NCBI RefSeq assembly: GCF_001613305.1
Contig: NZ_BDCC01000059.1
Span: 62,001-126,000 of the forward strand
DNA length: 64,000 nucleotides
Reading direction: 5' to 3'
Origin: Nocardia vaccinii NBRC 15922
GTDB taxonomy: Bacteria > Actinomycetota > Actinomycetes > Mycobacteriales > Mycobacteriaceae
Position 1 is the stretch's first letter. Each line of letters opens with the position of its first letter. Positions 51,355-59,340 of the stretch are shown in pieces. The notes beneath the pieces were generated by a model. It made no database searches, was not told the origin of the DNA, and saw only the letters and a program-made list of their open reading frames with translations. Position numbers and translations under genes: made by a program.

Positions 51355-52689
51355 TCAGTCCTGGCGGTAGCCGGCGCGGGCGTACTCGTTGTACGGGCAG
51401 GGCTGCACAGTCGCGCGGATACGCGCAAGCCCGAGATCGGCGTCGGGGGCCACATCTCCGCCGGGGTGGTTACCCCACACGACCGTCACCTCGGTGCCGG
51501 CCTTGGCCATGTCCTCGGACACCAGAGCCAGGCTCAGCATCGTTCCGTACGGATCGCTGAACGCGGTGTATTCGGTGACACCAGCCAACGTGCCATCGTG
51601 CTCGACGCGCTGCTTCGCCAGCGTGTTGACGATCCCGTGGTCAGCCCCCAGCGCCGCCTCTACGTCGTCGGCCCGCATCACCAACGTCACCTTGTGGCGC
51701 CGATCAGCGTCCTTCAACGCCCGCAGCGCGTCACGGCCCAGGAAATCGTGATCGAACGAGATCGACCGCCCGTAGTCGAGTTCGTACGGCGTCAGGTAAT
51801 AGTCGGCGATGTCCGGCGAGTAGAAGCTCCCGTGCAGCGGCTGCATGCCGTCCGGAGTATGTAGTGGCAGCCATGAGCGATAGGCATTCTGAGGCGCGGT
51901 GGCGTCGTAGATCGCGGGGATCGGCGCGGGGACCCATCCTCCCTCGGCCTGGGCCGTCGGGTAAGCCAATGCGCCGACGAGTTCGAGCCCGAACTGCTCC
52001 CCAGCCCTGATCAGCGCCTCCTTCACCGGGGCGTGGTCCGCGTAGTCGCCGATGAACTCGTAACCGGGCTGACCGGCCATGCCGTGACGCAGCGCACGGA
52101 AAGTCTTGCCGGCAAGGGAAACGTTCGTGGCGTGGAAGAATTTGGTCTCCGGCAGCGGGCCGTCGAAGGCCACCTCGATCAAGTTCTGGGCAGACGGGCC
52201 CTGGATTTGATACCGGAAGAACGGTGGGATGTGGTTCGGGTCGCGCGAGCAGTCGGGATCACTACTCAGCTCGACGTCGTACCCACCCTGCTGCGCCTGA
52301 TAGGTAATCCAGTTCTGGGCTGTCGGACGACCGGTGATGACATAGTCCTGCTCGCCGCGCCGAAGCAGGATGCCATCGGCGATCAGAAAGCCGTTCTCGT
52401 TGACGGTGACGAGCTGCTTGGCCTGGTTGATGGCGAAATTCTCATAGTTGTTCGCGCTCAGCTCACTGAGCATCCGCGTCGCGTCCGGCCCCGAAATGAA
52501 GGTGTCCCACATGTGGTAGGACAAGTCCATGAGCGCGACAGAATCCCGCCAGGCGGCCTGCTCCTTACGCCAGCCCGAGTATTCCGGCGGGACCACGGGC
52601 GGGGTCCATACCCGGGGATTGTCGGTCCATCGAAGCTGTACCGCAGAACCGGCCTTGTCGATACCGTCCTGGAGGCTGGGTGACGCCAT
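51355..52689 (-). CDS. GcvT/LigM-family THF-dependent O-demethylase (paralog 3)
   Basis: 444 residues. Same domain order as paralogs 2 and 4: SLQDGIDKAGSAVQLRW at the start, MDLSYHMWDTFISGPDAT, ANNYENFAINQAKQLV, RYQIQGPSAQNLIEVAF, FRALRHGMAGQPGYEFIGDY, YGRSISFDHDFLGRDAL and a PDADLGLARIRATVQPCPY tail. ATG 52689 follows AGAGGAA. The gene is divergent from a MarR regulator at 52794 with two CATATG boxes between. The substrate-side sequence (PIPAIYDATAPQNAYRSWLP) differs from paralogs 2 and 4 and could reflect a different methoxy-aromatic. Confidence 0.87.
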   Translation of the reverse strand: MASPSLQDGIDKAGSAVQLRWTDNPRVWTPPVVPPEYSGWRKEQAAWRDSVALMDLSYHMWDTFISGPDATRMLSELSANNYENFAINQAKQLVTVNENGFLIADGILLRRGEQDYVITGRPTAQNWITYQAQQGGYDVELSSDPDCSRDPNHIPPFFRYQIQGPSAQNLIEVAFDGPLPETKFFHATNVSLAGKTFRALRHGMAGQPGYEFIGDYADHAPVKEALIRAGEQFGLELVGALAYPTAQAEGGWVPAPIPAIYDATAPQNAYRSWLPLHTPDGMQPLHGSFYSPDIADYYLTPYELDYGRSISFDHDFLGRDALRALKDADRRHKVTLVMRADDVEAALGADHGIVNTLAKQRVEHDGTLAGVTEYTAFSDPYGTMLSLALVSEDMAKAGTEVTVVWGNHPGGDVAPDADLGLARIRATVQPCPYNEYARAGYRQD

Positions 52690-52741
52690 CGTGCGTTCCT
52701 CTCGTTGAGACTCGTGTCGCACGAGCTCTCTCTTTGACAGA

Positions 52742-52766
52742 CATATGTCATCATAGAAGGCATATG
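52742..52766. promoter_or_regulatory. paired CATATG boxes between marR and O-demethylase 3
   Basis: CATATG at 52742-52747 and again at 52761-52766, 19 bases centre to centre (two helical turns), in the AT-rich 104-base divergent promoter. This position and symmetry fit an operator for the adjacent MarR protein. Confidence 0.5.
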
Positions 52767-52793
52767 ATATCAAGCCCTCCAGGAGGCAGACGC

Positions 52794-53270
52794 ATGGTTG
52801 ATGGCACGAGGGCGTGGGACGACGAGCTCACCCACGTCCTGTGGCGAGCACAGAACGCCGCGCACCGCCGTGTTCACGAAGCCTTGGACGATCTCGATGT
52901 GACCGCGACCCAACTTGGGCTGGCAGTGCATCTCGACCAGCTCGGCCCGTTGTCGGCGGCTGACCTGTCGAGAAGGTTCCACATCGCCCCGCAGAGCATC
53001 GGTACTGCGCTCAACCGCCTCGAGAAGCTCGACTGGGTGCGCCGACGCACGCACCCGGTACACGGGCGCGTCGTGCTCTACGAACTCACGGAGACAGGTT
53101 TGGCCGGCGTCGCGCGGGGCCGGGAAGCGATGGCGACGACAAATGCCGACATCACGTCCGGCCTGACAGATGACGAGGTCGACACGTTGATCGGACTGCT
53201 CCGCAGGATCACGACGGGGATCGACGGCCCCGATTTCCCGGTTGTCTCCGCGTGGCCGGTCCGGACGTAG
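52794..53270 (+). CDS. MarR-family transcriptional regulator
   Basis: 158 residues. The winged helix covers about residues 30-100 (LSAADLSRRFHIAPQSIGTALNRLEKLDWVRRR with wing HPVHGRVVLYELT). ATG 52794 follows GGAGG. It is divergent from O-demethylase paralog 3 and ends one base before the pabB stop. MarR proteins in aromatic catabolism usually repress until an aromatic acid binds, so the methoxy-aromatic or its phenol could be the inducer (inference). Confidence 0.88.
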   Translation: MVDGTRAWDDELTHVLWRAQNAAHRRVHEALDDLDVTATQLGLAVHLDQLGPLSAADLSRRFHIAPQSIGTALNRLEKLDWVRRRTHPVHGRVVLYELTETGLAGVARGREAMATTNADITSGLTDDEVDTLIGLLRRITTGIDGPDFPVVSAWPVRT

Positions 53271-53271
53271 G

Positions 53272-54582
53272 TCAGTGACCGACTGGATGGCCAACCTCGA
53301 GGCGTCGGTCGATTTCGTCTGCACTGCTCTCGGCGCTGTGCAGCACATCCAGCAGCCGGGTCGCCTTGAAGCGTGTTTCGGCTAGTTCCGATTCGACCTG
53401 GGAACAGACGGTGATTCCACCGCCTGTGCCGAACGTCCAGCAGCCGGACCCGTCGGTCACGAGTGACCGGATCACCACCCCGAGATCAGCCTCGCCCGAC
53501 GTCGAGATCCGGCCGAACGCGCCGGAGTACACACCGCGTGGGCTGTCCTCCACCTCGTCGATGATCTGCATCGTGCGCCGTTTCGGGGCGCCGGTCATCG
53601 ACCCGGGTGGAAACATGGCACGAATCGCGCCGACGGTGGAGATGTCTTCACGCAGCCGACCGCGAACAGTCGAGACCAACTGATGCACCGATGCGTAACT
53701 CTCGACTTCCATCAGTCCAGGGGTGGAGACACTCCCCGGTTCGCTGACCATGCCCAGGTCGTTGCGTAGCAGGTCGACGATCATCAGGTTCTCGGACCGG
53801 AAGCTGGGATCGTGTGCGAGACGCGACCGCAGATACTCGTCGTCGTTGTCGGTCGCGCCGCGTGGGGTAGTCCCCTTGATCGGGCGGCTCTCGGCCCACC
53901 GTTGGTCGTCGACGGTGACGAAGCGCTCCGGGCTCGAACTCAGGAGCCATGCCCGGGCCTCCGGCACGTCATGCTGAAGAAATCCCGCGTACGGTGCCGG
54001 ATTGCGGCGGCGCAATTCCAGATAGGTGGAAACCGGAGACCTGTCGCACAGCACCCGGACCCGGTAGGTGAGGTTGACCTCGTAGGTATTGCCGGAATGC
54101 AGTTCGTCCTGTACCCGCGCGAAGGCCTCACGATAGGAACGTTCACGGTTCGGCTCGGCCGGATGAGCCACGACGGCGCAGGGCCCCGTCGTGGCGACGG
54201 ATGGGTGCGTGAAAACCCGGACGTGGGATGGGCACATCCACACGGCGTCCGGGAGGTCCTCACTCGGCCGGGCTGTGAGATCCGGCCTGGCCGCGTACCC
54301 CAGATAGCCGAACCACTGTGCATCCGAACGCCCGTTTCTCAGCTCTCGGTCGAGCACATCGAAGATGTCGGTGCCGACCTCCTCGCTCTGGTTGCCTTGG
54401 TGCCGGTGAACGACGCCCGAGCGGGCTCCGTAGCTGAGTGAGACGTCGTCGGGCTCCAGCCAACCGATATACGACCGCAGTCCCGACCATTCGCTGCCGG
54501 CGGCTCCATCGAGCCAGAAGCAGCGATCGTGCAGTTCGGCGATCTCGCGGAAATATTCGGCTGCCGCGTCGGGTCCGGCCAT
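53272..54582 (-). CDS. pabB: aminodeoxychorismate synthase component I
   Basis: 436 residues, chorismate-binding fold. The key motif is RPIKGTTPRG: the lysine in PIKGT marks PabB (anthranilate synthases have PIAGT). NLMIVDLLRNDLG, FPPGSMTGAPKRRTM and RGVYSGAFGRI also fit. With PabA it turns chorismate plus glutamine into aminodeoxychorismate, the precursor of p-aminobenzoate for folate. It starts 2 bases after the pabA stop. No PabC lyase is in the window. Its place among folate-using demethylases suggests it supports a larger THF pool. Confidence 0.9.
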   Translation of the reverse strand: MAGPDAAAEYFREIAELHDRCFWLDGAAGSEWSGLRSYIGWLEPDDVSLSYGARSGVVHRHQGNQSEEVGTDIFDVLDRELRNGRSDAQWFGYLGYAARPDLTARPSEDLPDAVWMCPSHVRVFTHPSVATTGPCAVVAHPAEPNRERSYREAFARVQDELHSGNTYEVNLTYRVRVLCDRSPVSTYLELRRRNPAPYAGFLQHDVPEARAWLLSSSPERFVTVDDQRWAESRPIKGTTPRGATDNDDEYLRSRLAHDPSFRSENLMIVDLLRNDLGMVSEPGSVSTPGLMEVESYASVHQLVSTVRGRLREDISTVGAIRAMFPPGSMTGAPKRRTMQIIDEVEDSPRGVYSGAFGRISTSGEADLGVVIRSLVTDGSGCWTFGTGGGITVCSQVESELAETRFKATRLLDVLHSAESSADEIDRRLEVGHPVGH

Positions 54583-54584
54583 CG

Positions 54585-55145
54585 TTACCCCAATCCGAGA
54601 AAGTTCGCGATCAACTGCGTACCGTGTTCCGACAGCACCGATTCCGGGTGGAACTGCACGCCTTCGAGCGGACGGGACCGATGCCGGACGCCCATTACCG
54701 TCCCGTCTTCACTGCGGGCTGTCACTACGAGGCTGGGTGGAATCACGATGGCCGCGAGGGAGTGGTAGCGCACCGCTCGAAACCCTGCGGGCACGCCGCG
54801 GAATACCCCTGCCCCGTCATGGTTGATGGTCGCGACCTCACCGTGCGCCGGCCGGACCGGCGCTACCTGCCCGCCACATACGGTCACGAGGCCCTGGAGG
54901 CCGAGGCAAACGCCGAGCACAGGTGTGCGTCCACAGCGCAGGATCGCGGGGCCCAGGCCGAAGCTGGCGGGGTCATCCGGTTGGCCGGGGCCGGGGGAGA
55001 GCACGATGTGAGAGTGCGAGCGCATGTCGGATGTGTTCACCTCGTCGTGCTGCACCACGTTTGGCAGCCGACCCGTTACCTCGGCGATCAGGTGGACCAG
55101 ATTCCAGGTGTAGGAGTCGCGGTGGTCGATGACTAGAACGTCCAT
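54585..55145 (-). CDS. pabA: aminodeoxychorismate synthase glutamine amidotransferase
   Basis: 186 residues, class I glutamine amidotransferase. VLVIDHRDSYTWNLVHLI start, SPGPGQPDD, nucleophile cysteine in LGVCLGLQG (about 80), and catalytic His/Glu in VQFHPESVLSEHG. It supplies ammonia to PabB. TrpG-type function is possible but less likely next to a PIKGT-type partner. ATG 55145 has no strong Shine-Dalgarno. The 20-bp palindrome at 55213-55232 lies 68 bases upstream. Confidence 0.9.
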   Translation of the reverse strand: MDVLVIDHRDSYTWNLVHLIAEVTGRLPNVVQHDEVNTSDMRSHSHIVLSPGPGQPDDPASFGLGPAILRCGRTPVLGVCLGLQGLVTVCGGQVAPVRPAHGEVATINHDGAGVFRGVPAGFRAVRYHSLAAIVIPPSLVVTARSEDGTVMGVRHRSRPLEGVQFHPESVLSEHGTQLIANFLGLG

Positions 55146-55212
55146 GAGCGTGCGTCCTCGGCGGCGTTGTCGCCCGCGTGCAGATCTCGAAGCCGCACCG
55201 GCGCGGCTCGCA

Positions 55213-55232
55213 TCACTAGATCCATCTAGTGA
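55213..55232. promoter_or_regulatory. 20-bp perfect palindrome, operator upstream of pabA
   Basis: TCACTAGAT-CC-ATCTAGTGA, fully symmetric. It shares TCACTAGATC and TAGTGA with the site at 51241-51260. It lies in the pabA-lysR divergent region, with a matching half-site at 55511-55523 nearer the lysR start. Confidence 0.72.
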
Positions 55233-55510
55233 CAGTAACAGCCTGTCGGTGTCCTCGCAGAAGCCCGATACCGGCAGATCGCGCATGCTGAGCGTGCGCG
55301 AAACGCATGCCGCACACTTGCTATCGCGACCGGGCGCACACGGGTCGGCGGAGTGCCGCCGTCCATCGGCCGTCCACCGTCCATAGGTGAGGCGGCCGGT
55401 GCGTCTCGCCGCCGGGAGCCATCTTCATCCTCACGGGCCAGGCGTGCTCGTGCGACCGAATGGTCGACTCGACTGCAATCGAACGGCGACCCGTACGCGG
55501 AACAACTTGT

Positions 55511-55523
55511 ACGATCTAGTGGC
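55511..55523. promoter_or_regulatory. half-site upstream of lysR
   Basis: ACGATCTAGTGGC carries the ATCTAGTG half of the pabA palindrome and is identical to 47908-47920. It lies 52 bases before the LysR start, in a place suited to autoregulation. Confidence 0.35.
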
Positions 55524-55574
55524 AGTGGTCACAGCATTCGGGCCATGAGAAGACAGATCGCGGAAGGGTGCGCG

Positions 55575-56495
55575 ATGATGGATCGATTACTGGTTATGCG
55601 AAGCCTGGTCACGGTGGCCGACACCGAGAGCTTCGCCGGTGCCGCTGAGCAGATGAGGACCTCTGCGTCGTCGGTGTCACGGCATGTCGCCAGTCTGGAG
55701 AAGCATCTCGGCGCCCGCCTGGTGAACCGGACCGCTCGCTCGGTGACGTTGACCGAATACGGTCTGCGCTACAGTGAGTTCGCCCGCCGGATCCTGGACG
55801 AGATCGAAGAAGAGGACCGGAACCTCGCGGGGCTGGGCACGAGTATCGCCGGAGAGCTCTCGGTGATTTGCCCGAAGTGGCTCGGTGCGCTCGAGTTGGG
55901 CGACGCGATCGCGGCCTTCTCGGTCCGCCACTCCGAGGTCGACGTCCGCCTCGATCTCGGCGGTGTTCAGGAGCGGCCGTATGCCTTCCTGGACAGCGGC
56001 TTCGACATCTCGTTCCACACCCGTCCGCTCCGCGACTCGCGGATAAAGCTGCGGCGGATCAGCACCGTGCCGTTCGTTCTGTGCGCCTCACCGTCGTATT
56101 TGGATCGGCGCGGCCGGCCGGGGGACGTCGCGGCATTGGCCGAGCACGACTATCTGACACATGACCACGACTCGTCGTGGCATTTGGACCTCGGCGGGCG
56201 TCGTAACGCACACAAGATCACCCACAGTTCCTTCACGGCCAACTCATATCTCGTCCTGAAGAAAGCCGCGATATACGGACGCGGCATCGCCCTGTTGCCA
56301 CTTCGCTTGGCGTATCGCGACATCATGACGGGTGAGTTGGAGGCGTTGTTCTCGGGTGCTCATGTCCAGGTGCGCTCATTGTGCGCGGTGTACGCGCCTG
56401 CCGCGCCGGTGCCGAGGAAGGTCAGCGCCTTCCTCGACTTCGTGACGCAGTGGATGGAGGAACACCCCGTGCCCCCGCTCGAACCTGCCCGGTGA
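55575..56495 (+). CDS. LysR-family transcriptional regulator
   Basis: 306 residues, typical for LysR. The N-terminal winged helix is VADTESFAGAAEQMRTSASS then VSRHVASLEKHLGARLVNRT. A periplasmic-binding-type effector domain runs from about 90 to the end. Two adjacent ATGs (55575, 55578) follow GGAAGGG. It is divergent from pabA, with the 20-bp palindrome between. That palindrome also precedes O-demethylase paralog 2, so this is my leading candidate regulator of the demethylase/folate regulon. Convergent with folP. Confidence 0.9.
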   Translation: MMDRLLVMRSLVTVADTESFAGAAEQMRTSASSVSRHVASLEKHLGARLVNRTARSVTLTEYGLRYSEFARRILDEIEEEDRNLAGLGTSIAGELSVICPKWLGALELGDAIAAFSVRHSEVDVRLDLGGVQERPYAFLDSGFDISFHTRPLRDSRIKLRRISTVPFVLCASPSYLDRRGRPGDVAALAEHDYLTHDHDSSWHLDLGGRRNAHKITHSSFTANSYLVLKKAAIYGRGIALLPLRLAYRDIMTGELEALFSGAHVQVRSLCAVYAPAAPVPRKVSAFLDFVTQWMEEHPVPPLEPAR

Positions 56496-56517
56496 ACCGG
56501 CGGCAATACGCAGGGAT

Positions 56518-57375
56518 CTATGGGCGGGCGACCGCGAGCGGACGCAGTGGCCATTCGGGCGTGGGTTTCGGTCGTACAGCGCTTCCGGCGGAAGAAGCGC
56601 TCAGGTGCTCGCCGACAGAGCGTGCGATCGTAGTGGCCGTCACATCGTGCACGCGCACCGCCCAGACATTGTGTTGTGCGGCAAGGTGAGCCGACAGAGC
56701 CGCAGTGGCCACATCGAGGTCATCGGTCTGCGGTGAGTCTCCGGCCAGTGCGGCGAGGAATCGCTTACGTGATGCCCCGACGAGCACCGGCAGCCCGATG
56801 CTCGCGATGTTGTCCAGATGCGCCAGAATTGCCCAATTCTCTGCCGCTGACTTCGAGAATCCGAGCCCGGGGTCGATGACGAGTTGCTCAGGACGAACCC
56901 CGGCAGTGTGTGCTCGCGCGATTCGCCGGAGAAGTTCCGCGCGGACGTCGGCGACCACGTCCGTATAGTGAACGAGAGTCTGGCTCGGCCCGCACGAGTG
57001 AGTGATGATGTAGCGGGCCTGTGACCGGCTCACCACCCGGTGGATATCGGAGTCGTCTTCGCCGCCGGAGATGTCGTTGACGATGGTGGCACCGGCGCGC
57101 ACACCCGCGGCAGCGACCTCGGCGATTGTTGTGTCCACGCTGACTTCGATTCCGTGTGAAGCGAGTTCGCGGATCACAGGGATCACGCGTTGCCGCTGCG
57201 TTCGTGAGTCGATCCGGGCCGCGCCGGGGCGAGTCGACTCACCACCGACGTCGATGATGTCAGCGCCTTGGGCGGCGAGTTCGAGGCCGCGGGCTATTGC
57301 TGCATCGTGTTCGATGTACAGTCCGCCATCGCTGAACGAGTCGGGCGTGACATTGATGATGCCGACGATCTTCAT
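56518..57375 (-). CDS. folP: dihydropteroate synthase
   Basis: 285 residues. INVTPDSFSDGG, IDVGGESTRPGA, TIVNDISGG, IDPGLGFSKSAAENWAIL, VLVGASRKRFL and VRVHDV are all present, so the pterin and pABA sites look intact. The loop usually MHxxGxPxTM reads ITHSCGPSQT. It joins p-aminobenzoate to the pterin pyrophosphate. Placement next to folD, purU and metF, rather than in a full folBK biosynthesis operon, suggests an extra, dedicated copy (inference). It is 19 bases downstream of folD on the same strand. Confidence 0.92.
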   Translation of the reverse strand: MKIVGIINVTPDSFSDGGLYIEHDAAIARGLELAAQGADIIDVGGESTRPGAARIDSRTQRQRVIPVIRELASHGIEVSVDTTIAEVAAAGVRAGATIVNDISGGEDDSDIHRVVSRSQARYIITHSCGPSQTLVHYTDVVADVRAELLRRIARAHTAGVRPEQLVIDPGLGFSKSAAENWAILAHLDNIASIGLPVLVGASRKRFLAALAGDSPQTDDLDVATAALSAHLAAQHNVWAVRVHDVTATTIARSVGEHLSASSAGSAVRPKPTPEWPLRPLAVARP

Positions 57376-57394
57376 GGCAGGGATCGTTTCCGTA

Positions 57395-58288
57395 TCAGGC
57401 TGTCCGAGCAGCCATCTGGGGTTCGGGTACCACCGAGGAGGGCGAACTCTGTTCGGCGGCTGTAATGGTGTTCTCCAGCAGCATGGCGATGGTCATCGGC
57501 CCGACTCCGCCGGGAACAGGGGTGATGGCGCCGGCCACGTGCCGGACACGCTCGAAATCCACATCGCCGGTCACACCGTGCGGCGTCCGAGTGATACCGA
57601 CGTCGATAACGGTCGCGCCCGGCCGGATATGGTCGGCGGTGATCAGTCCCCTCGCGCCGGTGGCGGTGATGACGATGTCCGCCGAGCTCGTGAGTCCCGG
57701 AAGGTCGCGTGTGTATTCATGGGCCATCAGTACAGTCGCGTCGCGTTCGAGCAGCATGTGCGCCATCGGTCGTCCGACGAGCGCCGAGGTCCCCACGACG
57801 GCGGCAACGGTGCCGCGCAACGAGATTCCCGTTTCATCGAACAGCCGCATGATTCCGGCCGGAGTACATGGGCGCCGCCCTGGCAGATGCCGGGCCAAGC
57901 GACCGGCGTTCACGGTGCCGAGACCGTCGACATCTTTGTGCGGAGGAATGCGATCAATGAGCGCTGCCGCGTCCAGATGGGGCGGCAACGGCAGTTGCAG
58001 CAGTATTCCGTGCACGTCCGTGGCGTCGGCAAGCCCGTCGATGACTCGTTCGACATCTTGTTGAGTGGAGGTTTCGGGCAACCATCGATGATGGTCGGCG
58101 AAACCACATTGCGCCGCGAGGCGTCGCTTGCTGTCGACGTAGACGTGGCTTGCGGGATCGGAACCGACGAGAATCGTTGCAAGACCTGGTGAGTAACCAG
58201 AACCCAGCCGAAGGCGGCGAGTACGGCTCGCAACTCGATCTCTGATATCTCTGGCGATGGCCGACCCATCGATGATGTTCGTCACCAT
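57395..58288 (-). CDS. folD: methylene-THF dehydrogenase/methenyl-THF cyclohydrolase
   Basis: 297 residues, usual size. The catalytic segment YVDSKRRLAAQCG contains the lysine (VxxK), LLQLPLPPHLD is conserved, NADP-binding VVGTSALVGRPMAHML replaces the usual VVGRSxxVGxP, and the terminal TPVPGGVGPMTIAML is diagnostic. It interconverts CH2-THF and CHO-THF. In this cluster it would run in the oxidative direction between MetF and PurU. A hairpin at 58371-58410 separates it from purU, so folD-folP may have their own promoter or be reached by read-through. Confidence 0.93.
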   Translation of the reverse strand: MVTNIIDGSAIARDIRDRVASRTRRLRLGSGYSPGLATILVGSDPASHVYVDSKRRLAAQCGFADHHRWLPETSTQQDVERVIDGLADATDVHGILLQLPLPPHLDAAALIDRIPPHKDVDGLGTVNAGRLARHLPGRRPCTPAGIMRLFDETGISLRGTVAAVVGTSALVGRPMAHMLLERDATVLMAHEYTRDLPGLTSSADIVITATGARGLITADHIRPGATVIDVGITRTPHGVTGDVDFERVRHVAGAITPVPGGVGPMTIAMLLENTITAAEQSSPSSVVPEPQMAARTA

Positions 58289-58370
58289 GCTCAACCTTTC
58301 GTTAGGCTCGCTGGGTATGCCGGTAGCGGTCGCGCCCCCGGGCACCGGTATATCGAAAAACAGGGGACCG

Positions 58371-58410
58371 CAACGACTTTCGAGGGTCTACTTTTCCTCG
58401 AAAGTCGTTG
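58371..58410 (-). terminator. 15-bp perfect hairpin between purU and folD
   Basis: CAACGACTTTCGAGG (58371-58385) pairs exactly with CCTCGAAAGTCGTTG (58396-58410) around a 10-base loop. On the minus strand a TTTTT run follows the stem after about nine bases. It lies 18 bases after the purU stop and 83 bases before the folD start. Likely a terminator or partial terminator, or an mRNA-stabilising stem. Confidence 0.65.
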
Positions 58411-58428
58411 TGCCCCTTGGGAGAATCG

Positions 58429-59340
58429 TCAGGAGAAGACCACGGTGTGATTTCCGGTACGGATGATTCGGTCTTCGCTGTGCCATTGCACGGCTCGGGC
58501 CAGAACGGAGCGCTCGACGTCGGCGCCGCGGCGTTGGAGGTCCGCGGTGGTATCGGCGTGGGTTACCCGCACAACATCCTGTTCGATGATCGGGCCCTGA
58601 TCGAGTTCTTCGGTGACGTAGTGCGCAGTTGCACCGATCAATTTCACGCCTCGATCCTTGGCCTTGGCATACGGTCCGGCACCGACGAACGCAGGCAGGA
58701 ACGAGTGGTGGATATTGATGATCGGGACACCGACCTCCTCGATGAATTCGGCCGAGATGATCTGCATATAGCGGGCCAGCACGACGAAATCGACGTTGCC
58801 CTTCAACAAGCGCAGATGTTCGGCCTCGGCAGCGGATTTGTCCGATCCGCTCGAGGGCACGTGGAAGAACGGTATGCCGAAGCTCCGGACTTCCTCCGCC
58901 GTGTCGGCGTGGTTGGAGATCACCATTGCGATCGTGACCGGAAGCTCTCCCCGTCGTTGCCGCCACAGCAGCTCCACGAGGCAGTGGTCGGATTTCGATG
59001 CGAAGATGGCGACACGTTTGGGAACGCTCATATCCCGGAGAGTGAACTCGAGATCGAAATCCCCTTCTGCCAGCCGTACGGTCAGTGCATCATCGATATC
59101 GGGTAGAACCGCGCTGAGGTTGGCGACGCTGAACTCGGTTCGCTGGAAGAATTCGCCGCCTCGCGGGTCATCGGAGTACTGGTCGAGCGAGATGATGTTC
59201 GCGCCGAACTCGCGCAGGGCCGCACCCACCACGGCGACAATTCCCTGGCGATCTTTGCCGTGGACGACAAGCGAGGCGATACCGTCGGCGGATTTGGTGG
59301 CCGTGCCCGGGATGTTGAGCATGTGCTGCGCAATTGTCAT
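58429..59340 (-). CDS. purU: formyltetrahydrofolate deformylase
   Basis: 303 residues. An N-terminal ACT domain (SLVVHGKDRQGIVAVVGAAL, about 23-100) is followed by a formyltransferase-fold domain with VAIFASKSDHCLVELLWR, VISNH, ILARYMQ-like VLARYMQIIS, INIHHSFLPAFVGAGPY (catalytic histidine) and GATAHYVTEELDQGPII (catalytic aspartate). It hydrolyses 10-CHO-THF to formate and free THF. In this cluster it would regenerate the methyl acceptor for the O-demethylases. Its ATG overlaps the metF stop by 4 bases. Confidence 0.94.
   Translation of the reverse strand: MTIAQHMLNIPGTATKSADGIASLVVHGKDRQGIVAVVGAALREFGANIISLDQYSDDPRGGEFFQRTEFSVANLSAVLPDIDDALTVRLAEGDFDLEFTLRDMSVPKRVAIFASKSDHCLVELLWRQRRGELPVTIAMVISNHADTAEEVRSFGIPFFHVPSSGSDKSAAEAEHLRLLKGNVDFVVLARYMQIISAEFIEEVGVPIINIHHSFLPAFVGAGPYAKAKDRGVKLIGATAHYVTEELDQGPIIEQDVVRVTHADTTADLQRRGADVERSVLARAVQWHSEDRIIRTGNHTVVFS

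Noticed and set aside
49867..52689. Glycine cleavage T-proteins (gcvT)
   Set aside because: The proteins are about 445 residues rather than 370, no gcvH or gcvP is present, and the neighbours are MetF, PurU and FolD, which fit methyl-THF oxidation better.
53272..55145. Anthranilate synthase trpE/trpG
   Set aside because: The PIKGT motif in the large subunit is characteristic of PabB, and folate genes, not tryptophan genes, are nearby.
58289..58428. Tetrahydrofolate riboswitch before folD
   Set aside because: Known THF riboswitches have several conserved helices and junctions; I see only one long stem, so a terminator-like hairpin is the simpler reading.
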